Shown here in pieces: positions 17,167 through 24,720 of a stretch of 58,275 bases of DNA. Each line of letters begins with the position of its first letter. Positions within the stretch are counted from its first letter, which is position 1. The translations under genes and the position numbers were made by a program. This stretch comes from Actinomycetota bacterium (lineage in GTDB: Bacteria > Actinomycetota > Thermoleophilia > Solirubrobacterales > 70-9), in NCBI GenBank assembly GCA_018268575.1, contig JAFDWF010000106.1:1-58275 (forward strand), read 5' to 3'. The notes under the pieces are model-generated. The model saw nothing but the letters and a program-made list of their open reading frames with translations, was not told the origin of the DNA and did not search any database.

Positions 17167-18242
17167 CGCGATGCCGCCGGCTCCGCGACGCTCGCACCGA
17201 GCAGCTCCCGCACCAGCGGCACCACCTCGCTGCCGTAGAGCTCGACCGCGCGCAGGCGCGCGGTCGCCGGCTGCGACCCGGCCGAGTAGATGAGGTCGAA
17301 GCGGCCGACGCCGAGCGCCTCGATCGCCCGCGCCATCTTGCGCGCGACGGTCTCCGGCGAGCCGACGTAGAGCGAGCCGTGGGCGACGTCGGCGTCGAAC
17401 TCCTCGCGCCGCAGCGGCGGCCAGCCGCGCAGGGCGCCGATGCGGTCGCGCTGGACCTTGTAGCTGGGGTAGAAGACCTCGACCGCCTCGGCGTCGGTGT
17501 CGGCGACGAAGCCGGGCGAGTGCATGCCGACCGGATGGGCGGTGGTGCCGAGCTCCTCGGTGGCGCGCCGGTAGAGGTCGACGTAGGGGGCGAAGCGCTC
17601 CGGGGCGCCGCCGATGATCGCCAGCATCAGCCGCAGGCCGTGACGGGCGGTGCGGATCACCGACTGCGGCGAGCCGCCGACGCCGACCCAGGTCTTCAGC
17701 TGACCGGACTCGGTCTTCGGGAACACGTCGGCGTCCACCAGCGCCGCCCGGGTGGTGCCGCTCCAGCTGACCGGCCCCTCGTCGAGGAGCTTGACGAAGA
17801 GGTCGAGCTTCTCCTCGAAGAGGACCTCGTAGTCGGCGAGGTCGTAGCCGAAGAGCGGGAAGGACTCGGTGAAGGAACCGCGGCCGAGGATCGGTTCGGC
17901 GCGCCCGCCGGAGAGCGCGTCGAGGGTGGCGAAGCGCTGGAAGACCCGCACCGGATCGTCGGAGCTCAGCACCGTCACGCCGGAGCCGAGGCGGATCCGC
18001 GAGGTCCTCGACGCGATCGCCGCGAGGACGGTCTCCGGGGTCGAGATCGAGTACTCGGGCCGGTGGTGCTCGCCGAGGGCGATCGCGTCGACCCCGAGCT
18101 GATCGGCGAGGACCGCCTCCTCGACCACCTGGCGGATCGCGACGGCCTGGGAGACCAGGTTCCCGGCACCGTCCTCGGGGACGTCGCCGAAGTTGTCGAG
18201 GCCGAAGACCACGTCGTCCGGTTTGAAGTCCGATGCGTCCAT
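17163..18242 (-). CDS. LLM-class flavin/F420-dependent oxidoreductase
   Basis: 359 residues from ATG 18242, with GAGGGAGGG six bases upstream. Luciferase-like TIM-barrel features are visible: [108 protein letters not shown] and the C-terminal [26 protein letters not shown]. The family uses FMN or F420. The directly coupled F420 reductase-like gene favours F420. Its promoter region carries two inverted-repeat sites facing the divergent MarR gene. The substrate is unknown. Confidence 0.88.
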   Translation of the reverse strand: MDASDFKPDDVVFGLDNFGDVPEDGAGNLVSQAVAIRQVVEEAVLADQLGVDAIALGEHHRPEYSISTPETVLAAIASRTSRIRLGSGVTVLSSDDPVRVFQRFATLDALSGGRAEPILGRGSFTESFPLFGYDLADYEVLFEEKLDLFVKLLDEGPVSWSGTTRAALVDADVFPKTESGQLKTWVGVGGSPQSVIRTARHGLRLMLAIIGGAPERFAPYVDLYRRATEELGTTAHPVGMHSPGFVADTDAEAVEVFYPSYKVQRDRIGALRGWPPLRREEFDADVAHGSLYVGSPETVARKMARAIEALGVGRFDLIYSAGSQPATARLRAVELYGSEVVPLVRELLGASVAEPAASR

Positions 18243-18292
18243 GCGTGTCCCTCCCTCACCGTGCGGACCACCGTCCGCGACCGAAGATTTAA

Positions 18293-18333
18293 TTGACGTA
18301 TCAACTATCGCACGGTATGGTTGACATGTCAAC
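18293..18333. promoter_or_regulatory. Paired palindromic operators between LLM and MarR genes
   Basis: GTTGACATGTCAAC (18320-18333) is a perfect 14-bp palindrome. TTGACGTATCAA (18293-18304) is a second, nearly symmetrical site sharing TTGAC/TCAA half-sites; their centres are 28 bp apart. They lie in the 103-base gap between the divergent LLM gene (start 18242) and the MarR gene (start 18346). This is the usual layout of MarR autoregulation. The TTGACA of the right-hand site is also a possible -35 element. Confidence 0.75.
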
Positions 18334-18345
18334 TGAAAGGACGCG

Positions 18346-18840
18346 ATGAAGGACGCTCCCTCGAAACCGCGACGGCGGCGGACCCCGACGGCGCAGGAGC
18401 TGCGGATCTGGCGGGACTACATCGAGGCCACGGAGGCGATCCGCGGTGAGCTCGCGACGCGGCTGCAGCACGACTCCGACCTCTCCGCGGGCGACTACCG
18501 GGTCCTGCTGGCGCTCGCCGAGGCCGACCGGCACCGCATGCGCTCCTCCGCCCTCGCCACGCAGATCGGCTGGCAGCGCAGCCGCCTCTCGCACCACCTC
18601 GGGCGGATGGAGCGGCGCGGCCTGATCCGGCGGCAGGAGTGCCCGAGCGACAGCCGCGGCGCCGAAGTCGTCCTCGCCGGGCCCGGCCGCGAGGCATTCG
18701 ACCGCTCGACCGCTCCCCACCTGCGGGCGATCCGCGAGGTCTTCCTCGACGCGCTGACGCCGGCGCAGCTCGCCGCCGCCGGGGAGCTCGCCGCCGCCCT
18801 CCGCGCCCACCAGGAGGAGAGACGGGGCAGCCCGTCGTGA
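18346..18840 (+). CDS. MarR-family transcriptional regulator
   Basis: 164 residues; GAAAGGA ends four bases before the ATG. A winged helix is visible: DLSAGDYRVLLALAEADRHRMRSSALATQIGWQRSRLSHHLGRMERRGLIRRQECPSDSRGAEVVL, framed by dimerisation helices. MarR proteins dimerise on palindromic operators and release on ligand binding. The perfect palindrome directly upstream and the divergent LLM-F420 reductase pair make this a likely local repressor of both units. Confidence 0.93.
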   Translation: MKDAPSKPRRRRTPTAQELRIWRDYIEATEAIRGELATRLQHDSDLSAGDYRVLLALAEADRHRMRSSALATQIGWQRSRLSHHLGRMERRGLIRRQECPSDSRGAEVVLAGPGREAFDRSTAPHLRAIREVFLDALTPAQLAAAGELAAALRAHQEERRGSPS

Positions 18841-18919
18841 GCCGCTCGGGCAGCGGAGCCCCGGCCTCCCCGGGTCGGCGCGAGCCGGCTCGCCCCCACA
18901 TTCCATGCGACGCGATTCA

Positions 18920-18925
18920 TATGAT
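18920..18925 (+). promoter_or_regulatory. Possible -10 of the NRAMP leader transcript
   Basis: TATGAT lies in the only AT-rich stretch (18912-18937) of the 276-base gap between MarR and the first NRAMP gene. No convincing -35 is visible. If used, the transcript would start near 18932 and carry a leader of about 185 bases. Confidence 0.35.
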
Positions 18926-18988
18926 AGTTTCTTCATGCGTGAGCGCCGACCGATGGCGCTCGACGAACCGAGATCGATGAGGAAAGCG

Positions 18989-19051
18989 ATGCCCGAGGGC
19001 GACGACATACCGAAACCTGAGCCGCGCATCCTCGCCTGCATCGATCCCTGA
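18989..19051 (+). CDS. Candidate leader peptide (20 residues) upstream of the NRAMP-like transporter
   Basis: ATG 18989 is preceded by GAGGAA at 18979-18984, four bases away, a good ribosome-binding site. The peptide is MPEGDDIPKPEPRILACIDP. In-frame upstream ATGs at 18977, 18935 and 18905 would give 24, 38 or 48 residues. Its first half is unusually rich in acidic residues and prolines. The stop codon (19049-19051) lies nine bases before a stem that sequesters the transporter's Shine-Dalgarno sequence. Known precedent: acidic/proline-rich leader peptides (MgtL in Salmonella) destabilise ribosomes at low Mg2+. That this short frame is translated is unproven. Confidence 0.45.
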   Translation: MPEGDDIPKPEPRILACIDP

Positions 19052-19059
19052 CCCGGGAG

Positions 19060-19116
19060 CGGTGACCTCGGCCGCGGGTGCGCGACACACGCACCCACAG
19101 ACCTAGGAGGTCACCG
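19060..19116 (+). promoter_or_regulatory. RBS-sequestering stem-loop before the first NRAMP-like gene
   Basis: CGGTGACCTC (19060-19069) is a perfect 10-bp complement of GAGGTCACCG (19107-19116), which contains most of the strong Shine-Dalgarno AGGAGGT (19105-19111) and abuts ATG 19117. Inside it, GGGTGCG (19076-19082) pairs with CGCACCC (19090-19096). The fold would hide the ribosome-binding site unless opened. The sequence does not match the yybP-ykoY (Mn2+) or M-box (Mg2+) consensus as I know them. This is a candidate translational switch for metal uptake, possibly opened by a ribosome on the leader frame just upstream. Confidence 0.65.
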
Positions 19117-20802
19117 ATGAACACCCAGACCATTGCCCCGCCGGGCCAGGCGCGGGCCGCACTCGACGACGCCCACGTGGGCGACATCCGCGGCGCCCTC
19201 GGCACGATCGCCGTCGGCGACGTGGCGCCCCGCCGCCGCCTCTCGCGGCGGCTCAAGACCCTGCTCGCGATCCTCGGCCCCGGCCTGATCGTGATGGTCG
19301 GCGACAACGACGCCGGCGCCTTCGGCACCTACACCCAGGCGGGCCAGAACTACGGCACCCACCTGCTCTGGACGCTGCTGCTGCTGATCCCCGTCCTCTA
19401 CGTCAACCAGGAGATGGTCGTCCGCCTCGGCGTCGTCACCGGCGTCGGCCACGCCCGCCTGATCCTCGAGCGCTTCGGCAAGTTCTGGGGCGCGTTCAGC
19501 GTCATCGACCTCTTCCTGCTGAACGCCCTGACCCTGGTCACCGAGTTCATCGGCGTCAGCCTTGCCTGCTCCTACCTCGGCCTGCCGAAAGTGCCGACCG
19601 TGATCGTCGCCGCCGCGCTGATCGTCGGCGCCGCCGCCACCGGCAGCTTCCGCCGCTTCGAGCGCCTCTGCCTGGCGCTCGTGGTCGGCTCGCTGCTCTT
19701 GATCCCGGTCTACCTGATGGCCCATCCGCCGATCGGACAGATGGCCCACGACTTCGTCGTTCCCGGGATGCCGCCGGGCTCGGAACTCTCGTCGGTGATG
19801 CTGCTGATCATCGCCATCGTCGGCACCACGGTCGCCCCCTGGCAGCTCTTCTTCCAGCAGTCCTACGTGATCGACAAGCGGATCACGCCGCGTTTCATGG
19901 GCTACGAGAAGACCGACCTGATCATCGGCATCGTGATCGTGATCGTCGGCGCGGCGGCGATGATGGGCTTCTCCGCCGCCGCCTTCGAAGGCACCTCGGC
20001 CTTCGGCCACTTCACCGATGCGGGTGGGACCGCCGCCGGACTCGGCAAGTACGTCTCGCACACCGCCGGCACGCTGTTCGCGATCGCCCTGCTCGACGCC
20101 AGCATCATCGGCGCCGCCGCGGTCGGCCTCTCCACCGCCTACGCGACCAGCGACGTGCTCGACGTCAACCACTCCCTGCACCGCAAGGTCACCCAGGCAA
20201 AGGGCTTCTACGCCTGCTTCGCGGGCCTGATCGCGGTCGCCACGGCGCTGGTGCTGCTCCCGGGGGTGCCGCTCGGCACGCTGACCAGCGGCGTCCAGAC
20301 CCTGGCCGGCGTGCTGCTGCCAAGCGCCTCGGTGTTCCTGCTCCTGCTCTGCAACGACAAGGCGGTCCTCGGGCCGTGGGTCAACGGGGCGAAGACCAAC
20401 GTCTTCACCGGCATCGTGGTCTGGGTCCTGGTGTTGCTCTCGGTGATCCTCACCGCCAGCGTCCTCTTCCCGCACCTCGGCGGCGGCGCGATCATCGGCG
20501 TGCTGGCGGGCGGCGCGGCATTGGGTGCCGCGCTCGGCGCCGGGCTGCTCGCCCAGGGCACCCGCAGGCGTCGCGCCCGCCGGCGTGAGGAGGTCTACGG
20601 CGCGCTGCTCGGCGACGAGCCTCCCGCCGCACCCGCCGAGCCGCGAGGCGACCGCGCCACCTGGCGGATGCCGCCGCTCGAACTGCTGGAGCGGCCGGTG
20701 ATGTCGATCCAGCGCAAGCTCGGGCTGCTGACCCTGCGCGCCTACCTGGTGCTGGCGGTCGGGCTGGTGGTGGTCAAGCTGGTCACGGTCGGGCTCGGGT
20801 GA
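19117..20802 (+). CDS. NRAMP-family divalent metal transporter, probable NRMT (Mg2+) type, copy 1
   Basis: 561 residues, about 11 membrane segments. Start chosen at ATG 19117 after AGGAGGT. In TM1 the canonical DPGN appears as DAGA (residues 65-68, within GDNDAGAFG). In TM6 the canonical MPH is APW (240-242, within GTTVAPWQLFF). Loss of the TM6 methionine that selects transition metals is the signature of NRAMP-related magnesium transporters. The following gene is MgtC, consistent with magnesium. However, an SmtB-like metal repressor also sits in the operon, so Zn, Co or Ni cannot be excluded. It has a conserved N-terminal soluble motif (LDDAHVGDIRGALGTI) shared with copy 2, and a C-terminal cytosolic insert before a last helix. 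Confidence 0.88.
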   Translation: MNTQTIAPPGQARAALDDAHVGDIRGALGTIAVGDVAPRRRLSRRLKTLLAILGPGLIVMVGDNDAGAFGTYTQAGQNYGTHLLWTLLLLIPVLYVNQEMVVRLGVVTGVGHARLILERFGKFWGAFSVIDLFLLNALTLVTEFIGVSLACSYLGLPKVPTVIVAAALIVGAAATGSFRRFERLCLALVVGSLLLIPVYLMAHPPIGQMAHDFVVPGMPPGSELSSVMLLIIAIVGTTVAPWQLFFQQSYVIDKRITPRFMGYEKTDLIIGIVIVIVGAAAMMGFSAAAFEGTSAFGHFTDAGGTAAGLGKYVSHTAGTLFAIALLDASIIGAAAVGLSTAYATSDVLDVNHSLHRKVTQAKGFYACFAGLIAVATALVLLPGVPLGTLTSGVQTLAGVLLPSASVFLLLLCNDKAVLGPWVNGAKTNVFTGIVVWVLVLLSVILTASVLFPHLGGGAIIGVLAGGAALGAALGAGLLAQGTRRRRARRREEVYGALLGDEPPAAPAEPRGDRATWRMPPLELLERPVMSIQRKLGLLTLRAYLVLAVGLVVVKLVTVGLG

Positions 20803-20806
20803 GCCG

Positions 20807-21532
20807 ATGTCACCGGGTGAGTTCGTCCTGCGGCTCGGCGTCGCGGTGCTGGCGGGGGCTCTGATCGGCCTCGAGCGCCAGTGGCGCAGCCGTGGCGCCG
20901 GGCTGAGGACGAACACGCTGGTGGCCGGCGGCGCGGCGATGTTCGTCCTCATCTCCTCCCTGACCCCCGACGACAACAGCCCGACCCGGATCGCCTCCTA
21001 CGTGGTGAGCGGCGTCGGCTTCCTCGGTGCCGGGGTGATCATCAGCGACGGGGTCAGTGTCCGCGGGATCAACACCGCGGCGACGCTGTGGTGCGCGGCC
21101 GCGGCGGGCGCCCTGGCAGGCAGCGGCTTCGTCTGGGAGGCGGGGATCGCGACCGCCGCCGTGCTGGCGATCAACCTCGCCCTCCGCCCGCTCGGGCGGC
21201 TGATCGACCGCGCCTCGATCGATGGCGACAGCGAGGTCGAGACGACCTACCGGTTCCGCGCCACCACCAAGGGGAGCGGCGAGGCCCACGTCCGGGCGCT
21301 GCTCTTGCAGAGCATCAGCGGCGACGGGTACCACCTGCGAGCGCTCGAGAGCGCCGACATCGACGGCACCGGATTGGTGGAGGTGCGGGCGGTGCTGACG
21401 ACGAGCGGGCGCCACGACAATCAGATCGAGGCGGCGGCGGGGCGGCTCGGACTGGAGCCGAACGTGACCGCGGTCCGCTGGGAGGCGGTGGAACCCGAAG
21501 CGGCCGCCTTCGACCCGGCTCCGGTGGGATGA
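20807..21532 (+). CDS. MgtC/SapB family membrane protein
   Basis: 241 residues, four bases after the NRAMP stop. The N-terminal membrane domain shows GALIGLERQWRSRGAGLRTNTLVAGGAAMFVLIS, SYVVSGVGFLGAGVI and VRGINTAATLWCAAAAGALAG, all diagnostic of MgtC. A C-terminal ACT-like domain (~residues 145-235) follows. MgtC proteins are linked to low-Mg2+ growth and, in pathogens, to inhibition of the F1Fo ATP synthase; they are not themselves proven Mg2+ transporters. Placement between two NRAMP-like transporters supports a magnesium role for the locus. Confidence 0.93.
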   Translation: MSPGEFVLRLGVAVLAGALIGLERQWRSRGAGLRTNTLVAGGAAMFVLISSLTPDDNSPTRIASYVVSGVGFLGAGVIISDGVSVRGINTAATLWCAAAAGALAGSGFVWEAGIATAAVLAINLALRPLGRLIDRASIDGDSEVETTYRFRATTKGSGEAHVRALLLQSISGDGYHLRALESADIDGTGLVEVRAVLTTSGRHDNQIEAAAGRLGLEPNVTAVRWEAVEPEAAAFDPAPVG

Positions 21533-21551
21533 CCGCGCGCCTTACGATCCG

Positions 21552-21926
21552 ATGGTGAAGAAGAAGGGCGAGAAGAAGGGCGCCAAGGAGGGCGCCGACC
21601 CCGACCGCGAGGCGGAGGCGATCGCCGACGTGATGTTCGCGCTGTCGAGCCCCAATCGGGTGCGCATCCTGATCCAGCTGCGCGAGGCCCCGCACACGGT
21701 CGGCGAACTGGTGAGCGCGATGGAGATGGAGCAATCGGCCGTCTCCCATCAGCTGCGGGTGCTGCGGGAGCATCGCCTGGTCGCCGCCGACCGGCGCGGG
21801 CGGGAGCGGCTCTACTCCCTCTACGACGCCCACGTCGCCTCGTTGCTCGACGAGGCGGTCCGCCACGTGAGCGAGCTCGCGGGCGCCGGGGCGAAGCAGC
21901 CCCGCCGCCTGCGCCGGAGCGCCTGA
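21552..21926 (+). CDS. ArsR/SmtB-family metalloregulator with alpha-5 metal site
   Basis: 124 residues. A lysine-rich start is followed by the winged helix: FALSSPNRVRILIQLRE, VGELVSAMEMEQSAVSHQLRVLREHRLV and DRRGRERLYSLYDAHV. The C-terminal helix has Asp92, His94, His105 and Glu108, i.e. the DxHx10HxxE spacing of the SmtB/CzrA alpha-5 site that senses Zn2+, Co2+ or Ni2+. There is no CxC alpha-3 motif. The repressor is normally released from DNA by metal. It lies 19 bases after MgtC and its TGA overlaps the ATG of the next transporter (TGATG at 21924-21928), so it is encoded inside the operon it may control. Confidence 0.9.
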   Translation: MVKKKGEKKGAKEGADPDREAEAIADVMFALSSPNRVRILIQLREAPHTVGELVSAMEMEQSAVSHQLRVLREHRLVAADRRGRERLYSLYDAHVASLLDEAVRHVSELAGAGAKQPRRLRRSA

Positions 21927-23581
21927 TGAGCCGCGCCGGGTCCCCGACCAACGTCCTCGAGCCGACCTTCAGCCCGCCCGCCGAGCGCCGCTCGGTGCTC
22001 GATCGCGCCCACGTCGGCGACATCGAAGGGGCGCTCGGCAGCGTCTCGGCCTTCGACACCGGCCCGCGCCGGTCGCTGCGCCGGCGGCTGGCGACGCTGC
22101 TGGCGATCCTCGGCCCCGGCCTGGTGGTGATGCTGGCCAACAACGACGCGGGCGGCATCTCCGTCTACGCGCAGGCCGGGCAAGAGCACGGCGCCGGCCT
22201 GCTCTGGGTGCTGGCGGCGCTGGCGCCGGTGCTCTTCATCAACCAGGAGATGGTCGCCCGGCTCGGCGCCGTCAGCGGCGCCGGCCACACGCGGCTGATC
22301 GTCGAGCGATTCGGCCGGCGCTGGGGCGCCTTCGCGCTCGGCGACCTACTGGCGTTGAACGCGCTGACGATCGTCACCGACTTCATCGGCGTCACCCTGG
22401 CGCTCGGCTTCTTCGGCGTCACTCGCTACCTCGCCGTGCCGATCGCCGCGCTGCTCCTGGTCGCGGTGATCGCCTGCGGCAGCTTCCGCGGCTGGGAGCG
22501 GACGATGCTGCTCCTGGTCGTGGTCGGCCTCGCCGCGATCCCGCTGGCGCTGATCGTGCACGGCGCGGGCGGGGTGGGTGGCGCGGGCGGACCGAGCGCC
22601 GCCGGCGGCGGCTCGGGCTCTTCGATCGTCCTCCTCGTGATCGCGATCGCGGGCACCACGATCGCGCCCTGGCAGTTCTTCTTCCAGCAGTCGAACGTGG
22701 TCGACAAGCGGATCACGCCGCGCTGGCTGGCCTACGAGCGCCTCGACACGCTGCTCGGCACCGTCCTCGTCCTGGTCGCCGCGGTGGCGATCATGGTGAC
22801 CTGCGCCTGGGCCTTCGACGGCACCGCCCTGCACGGCTCGTTCGTCGACGCCGGCGCCGTCGCCCGCGACCTGCGGGCGACCGCCTCGCCGCTCGCCGGC
22901 ACCCTCTTCGCGATCGTCCTCCTGAACGCCTCGCTGCTCGGCGCCGGCGCCGTCACCCTCGGTGGCTCCTACGCGGTCGGCGACTACTTCGGCTTCCGCC
23001 ACTCCCTCCACCGCGGCTGGCGCGAGGCGCGGGTCTTCCACGCGACCTCGGCGGCCTTCGTCGCCCTCGCGGCGGCGGTCGTCTTGATCCCGGGCGCGCC
23101 GCTGGGGCTGATCACCACCGGCGTCCAGGCGCTGGCCGGCATCCTCCTGCCGAGCGCCTCGGCCTTCCTCCTGCTCCTCTGCAACGACCGCGACGTGCTC
23201 GGGCCGTGGGTGAACCCGACCTGGCTGAACGCGATCGGCACCGCGGTGGTCGGGGCGCTGGTCGCCCTCTCGACGATCCTGATGGTGAGCACCCTCTTCC
23301 CCGCCGCCGACGTGGAGACCATCGCGGCCGCGGCGTTCGCCCTCCTCGCCCTCGCCCTCGCCACGATGGCCGCCCTCCGCCTGCGCCGTCCGCCTCGCCG
23401 CGCGGCGCCGGCCGCGACCGCGGCCGAACGGGCGGCCTGGACGACGCCCCGCCTCGACACCCTGCCCCCACCCCGCCCCTCGCGCTCCCGCAGCGCGACC
23501 CTGATCCTCCTGCGGGCCCAGCTCCTGCTCGCCGCCGCCCTCCTCCTCGCCCGCCTGGTCCAGGTCGGCCTCGGCGGCTGA
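21926..23581 (+). CDS. NRAMP-family divalent metal transporter, probable NRMT type, copy 2
   Basis: 551 residues, a paralogue of 19117-20802 with the same N-terminal motif (LDRAHVGDIEGALGSV). TM1 reads ANNDAGGIS: Asp74 is kept, the preceding acidic residue of copy 1 is Asn, and DPGN becomes DAGG. TM6 reads GTTIAPWQFFFQQS (APW at 247-249), again lacking the transition-metal methionine. A Gly-rich extracellular insert (~residues 212-232) is unique to this copy. Translation is coupled to the ArsR gene (1-base overlap), so unlike copy 1 it has no structured leader of its own. The two copies may differ in ion or regulation. Confidence 0.88.
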   Translation: MSRAGSPTNVLEPTFSPPAERRSVLDRAHVGDIEGALGSVSAFDTGPRRSLRRRLATLLAILGPGLVVMLANNDAGGISVYAQAGQEHGAGLLWVLAALAPVLFINQEMVARLGAVSGAGHTRLIVERFGRRWGAFALGDLLALNALTIVTDFIGVTLALGFFGVTRYLAVPIAALLLVAVIACGSFRGWERTMLLLVVVGLAAIPLALIVHGAGGVGGAGGPSAAGGGSGSSIVLLVIAIAGTTIAPWQFFFQQSNVVDKRITPRWLAYERLDTLLGTVLVLVAAVAIMVTCAWAFDGTALHGSFVDAGAVARDLRATASPLAGTLFAIVLLNASLLGAGAVTLGGSYAVGDYFGFRHSLHRGWREARVFHATSAAFVALAAAVVLIPGAPLGLITTGVQALAGILLPSASAFLLLLCNDRDVLGPWVNPTWLNAIGTAVVGALVALSTILMVSTLFPAADVETIAAAAFALLALALATMAALRLRRPPRRAAPAATAAERAAWTTPRLDTLPPPRPSRSRSATLILLRAQLLLAAALLLARLVQVGLGG

Positions 23582-23646
23582 GGAACGCGGGGATGGCGCG
23601 GACGGTGCCGAGGCGAGCAACCACCGCCGCCGGCACCACCCGCGGC

Positions 23647-24720
23647 TCAGGTGGGGACGGCGGCGCCCAACCGCCGCTGGGCCAGTGCCTGGGCCTCGGC
23701 GAGCGGGGTCGTGCCGTGGCGGTCGGCGGCTTCGAGGATCAGGCCGATGGTCGAGCCGATGCCGTCGACCAGGTCGGTGACCGCCTGGTGGTCGAGCTGG
23801 TGGAGCTCGGCGTAGACGTTGATCAGGCCGCCCGCGTTGGCGATGAAGTCGGGGGCGTAGACGATCTCGCGGCGCGCCAGGACGGGGGCGAGGCGGTCGT
23901 CGGCGAGGACATTGTTGGCGGCGTCGCAGACGATCCGGCAGCGGAGGCGCGCGACGGTGGGGGCGTCGAGGACGCCGCCGAGGGCGCAGGGGGCGAGCAC
24001 GTCGCAATCGGCGAGGATCGCCTCGGCCGGGTCGATCCAGGCGGCGCCGAGGCGGTCGGCGAGGACGCGCCGGGAGGGGTCGAGGTCGGAGATCGTCACC
24101 TCCGCTCCGGCTTCGGCGAGCAGGGCGGCGAGGCGCCCGCCGACGTGGCCCGCGCCGACCACACAGACGCGGACGCCGGCCGGGGAGGGGCTGCCGAAGC
24201 GATGCTCGAGGCAGGCGCGAAGAGCGGCGAGGACGCCGCGGGCGGTCACCGGGCTGGGGTCGCCGCTGCCGCCGCGCTCGTCGGGGAGGCCGACCACGTG
24301 GGCGGTGCGCTCGGCGATCACCGCCATGTCGGCGGCGCCGGTGCCGACGTCCTCGGCGGTCACGTAGCGGCCGCCGAGCGACTCCACCGCGTCGCCGAAG
24401 TCGAGCAGCATCGCCCGCCGCAGGCCGCCCTCGGGGTGCGTGGTCGGGGCGCAGATCACCCCCTTGCCGCCGCCCAGGAGGAGGCCCGCCGCGGCCGCCT
24501 TGTAGGTCATCGCCCGCGCCAATCCCTGCGCGTCGGCAATGCCTTCCTCGGTGGTGGCGTAGTGCCAGAGGCGCGCCCCGCCGAGCGCCGGGCCGAGGGC
24601 GGTCGAGTGGACCGCGATCGCGATCGTCACGCCGCTGCGCTCGCCGCGGCGGACCAGCATCTCCTCGAAGCCCGCGGGTGCGACCCGGGAGACCTCGGGG
24701 TGGATCACGTGGGTGCTCAT
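23647..24720 (-). CDS. Leucine/valine-type amino acid dehydrogenase
   Basis: 357 residues. Catalytic-domain motifs are LGPALGGARLWHY, AMTYKAAAAGLLLGGGKGVI (Lys74 and Lys86 region) and YVTAEDVGTGAADM. The NAD-binding domain has VCVVGAGHVGGRLAALL and VTISDLD, then YAPDFIANAGGLINVYAEL. The family reversibly deaminates branched-chain amino acids to 2-oxo acids with NAD+. Its ATG overlaps the E2 stop (ATGA at 24717), so it is the last gene of the E1alpha-E1beta-E2 operon and supplies that complex with substrate. Valine, leucine or phenylalanine preference cannot be decided from sequence; context favours branched-chain. Confidence 0.9.
   Translation of the reverse strand: MSTHVIHPEVSRVAPAGFEEMLVRRGERSGVTIAIAVHSTALGPALGGARLWHYATTEEGIADAQGLARAMTYKAAAAGLLLGGGKGVICAPTTHPEGGLRRAMLLDFGDAVESLGGRYVTAEDVGTGAADMAVIAERTAHVVGLPDERGGSGDPSPVTARGVLAALRACLEHRFGSPSPAGVRVCVVGAGHVGGRLAALLAEAGAEVTISDLDPSRRVLADRLGAAWIDPAEAILADCDVLAPCALGGVLDAPTVARLRCRIVCDAANNVLADDRLAPVLARREIVYAPDFIANAGGLINVYAELHQLDHQAVTDLVDGIGSTIGLILEAADRHGTTPLAEAQALAQRRLGAAVPT

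Noticed and set aside
18932..19116. Known metal riboswitch (yybP-ykoY Mn2+ or M-box Mg2+) upstream of the first NRAMP gene
   Set aside because: The conserved loop sequences of both classes, as far as I remember them, are absent. The structure is better described as a leader frame plus RBS-sequestering stem.
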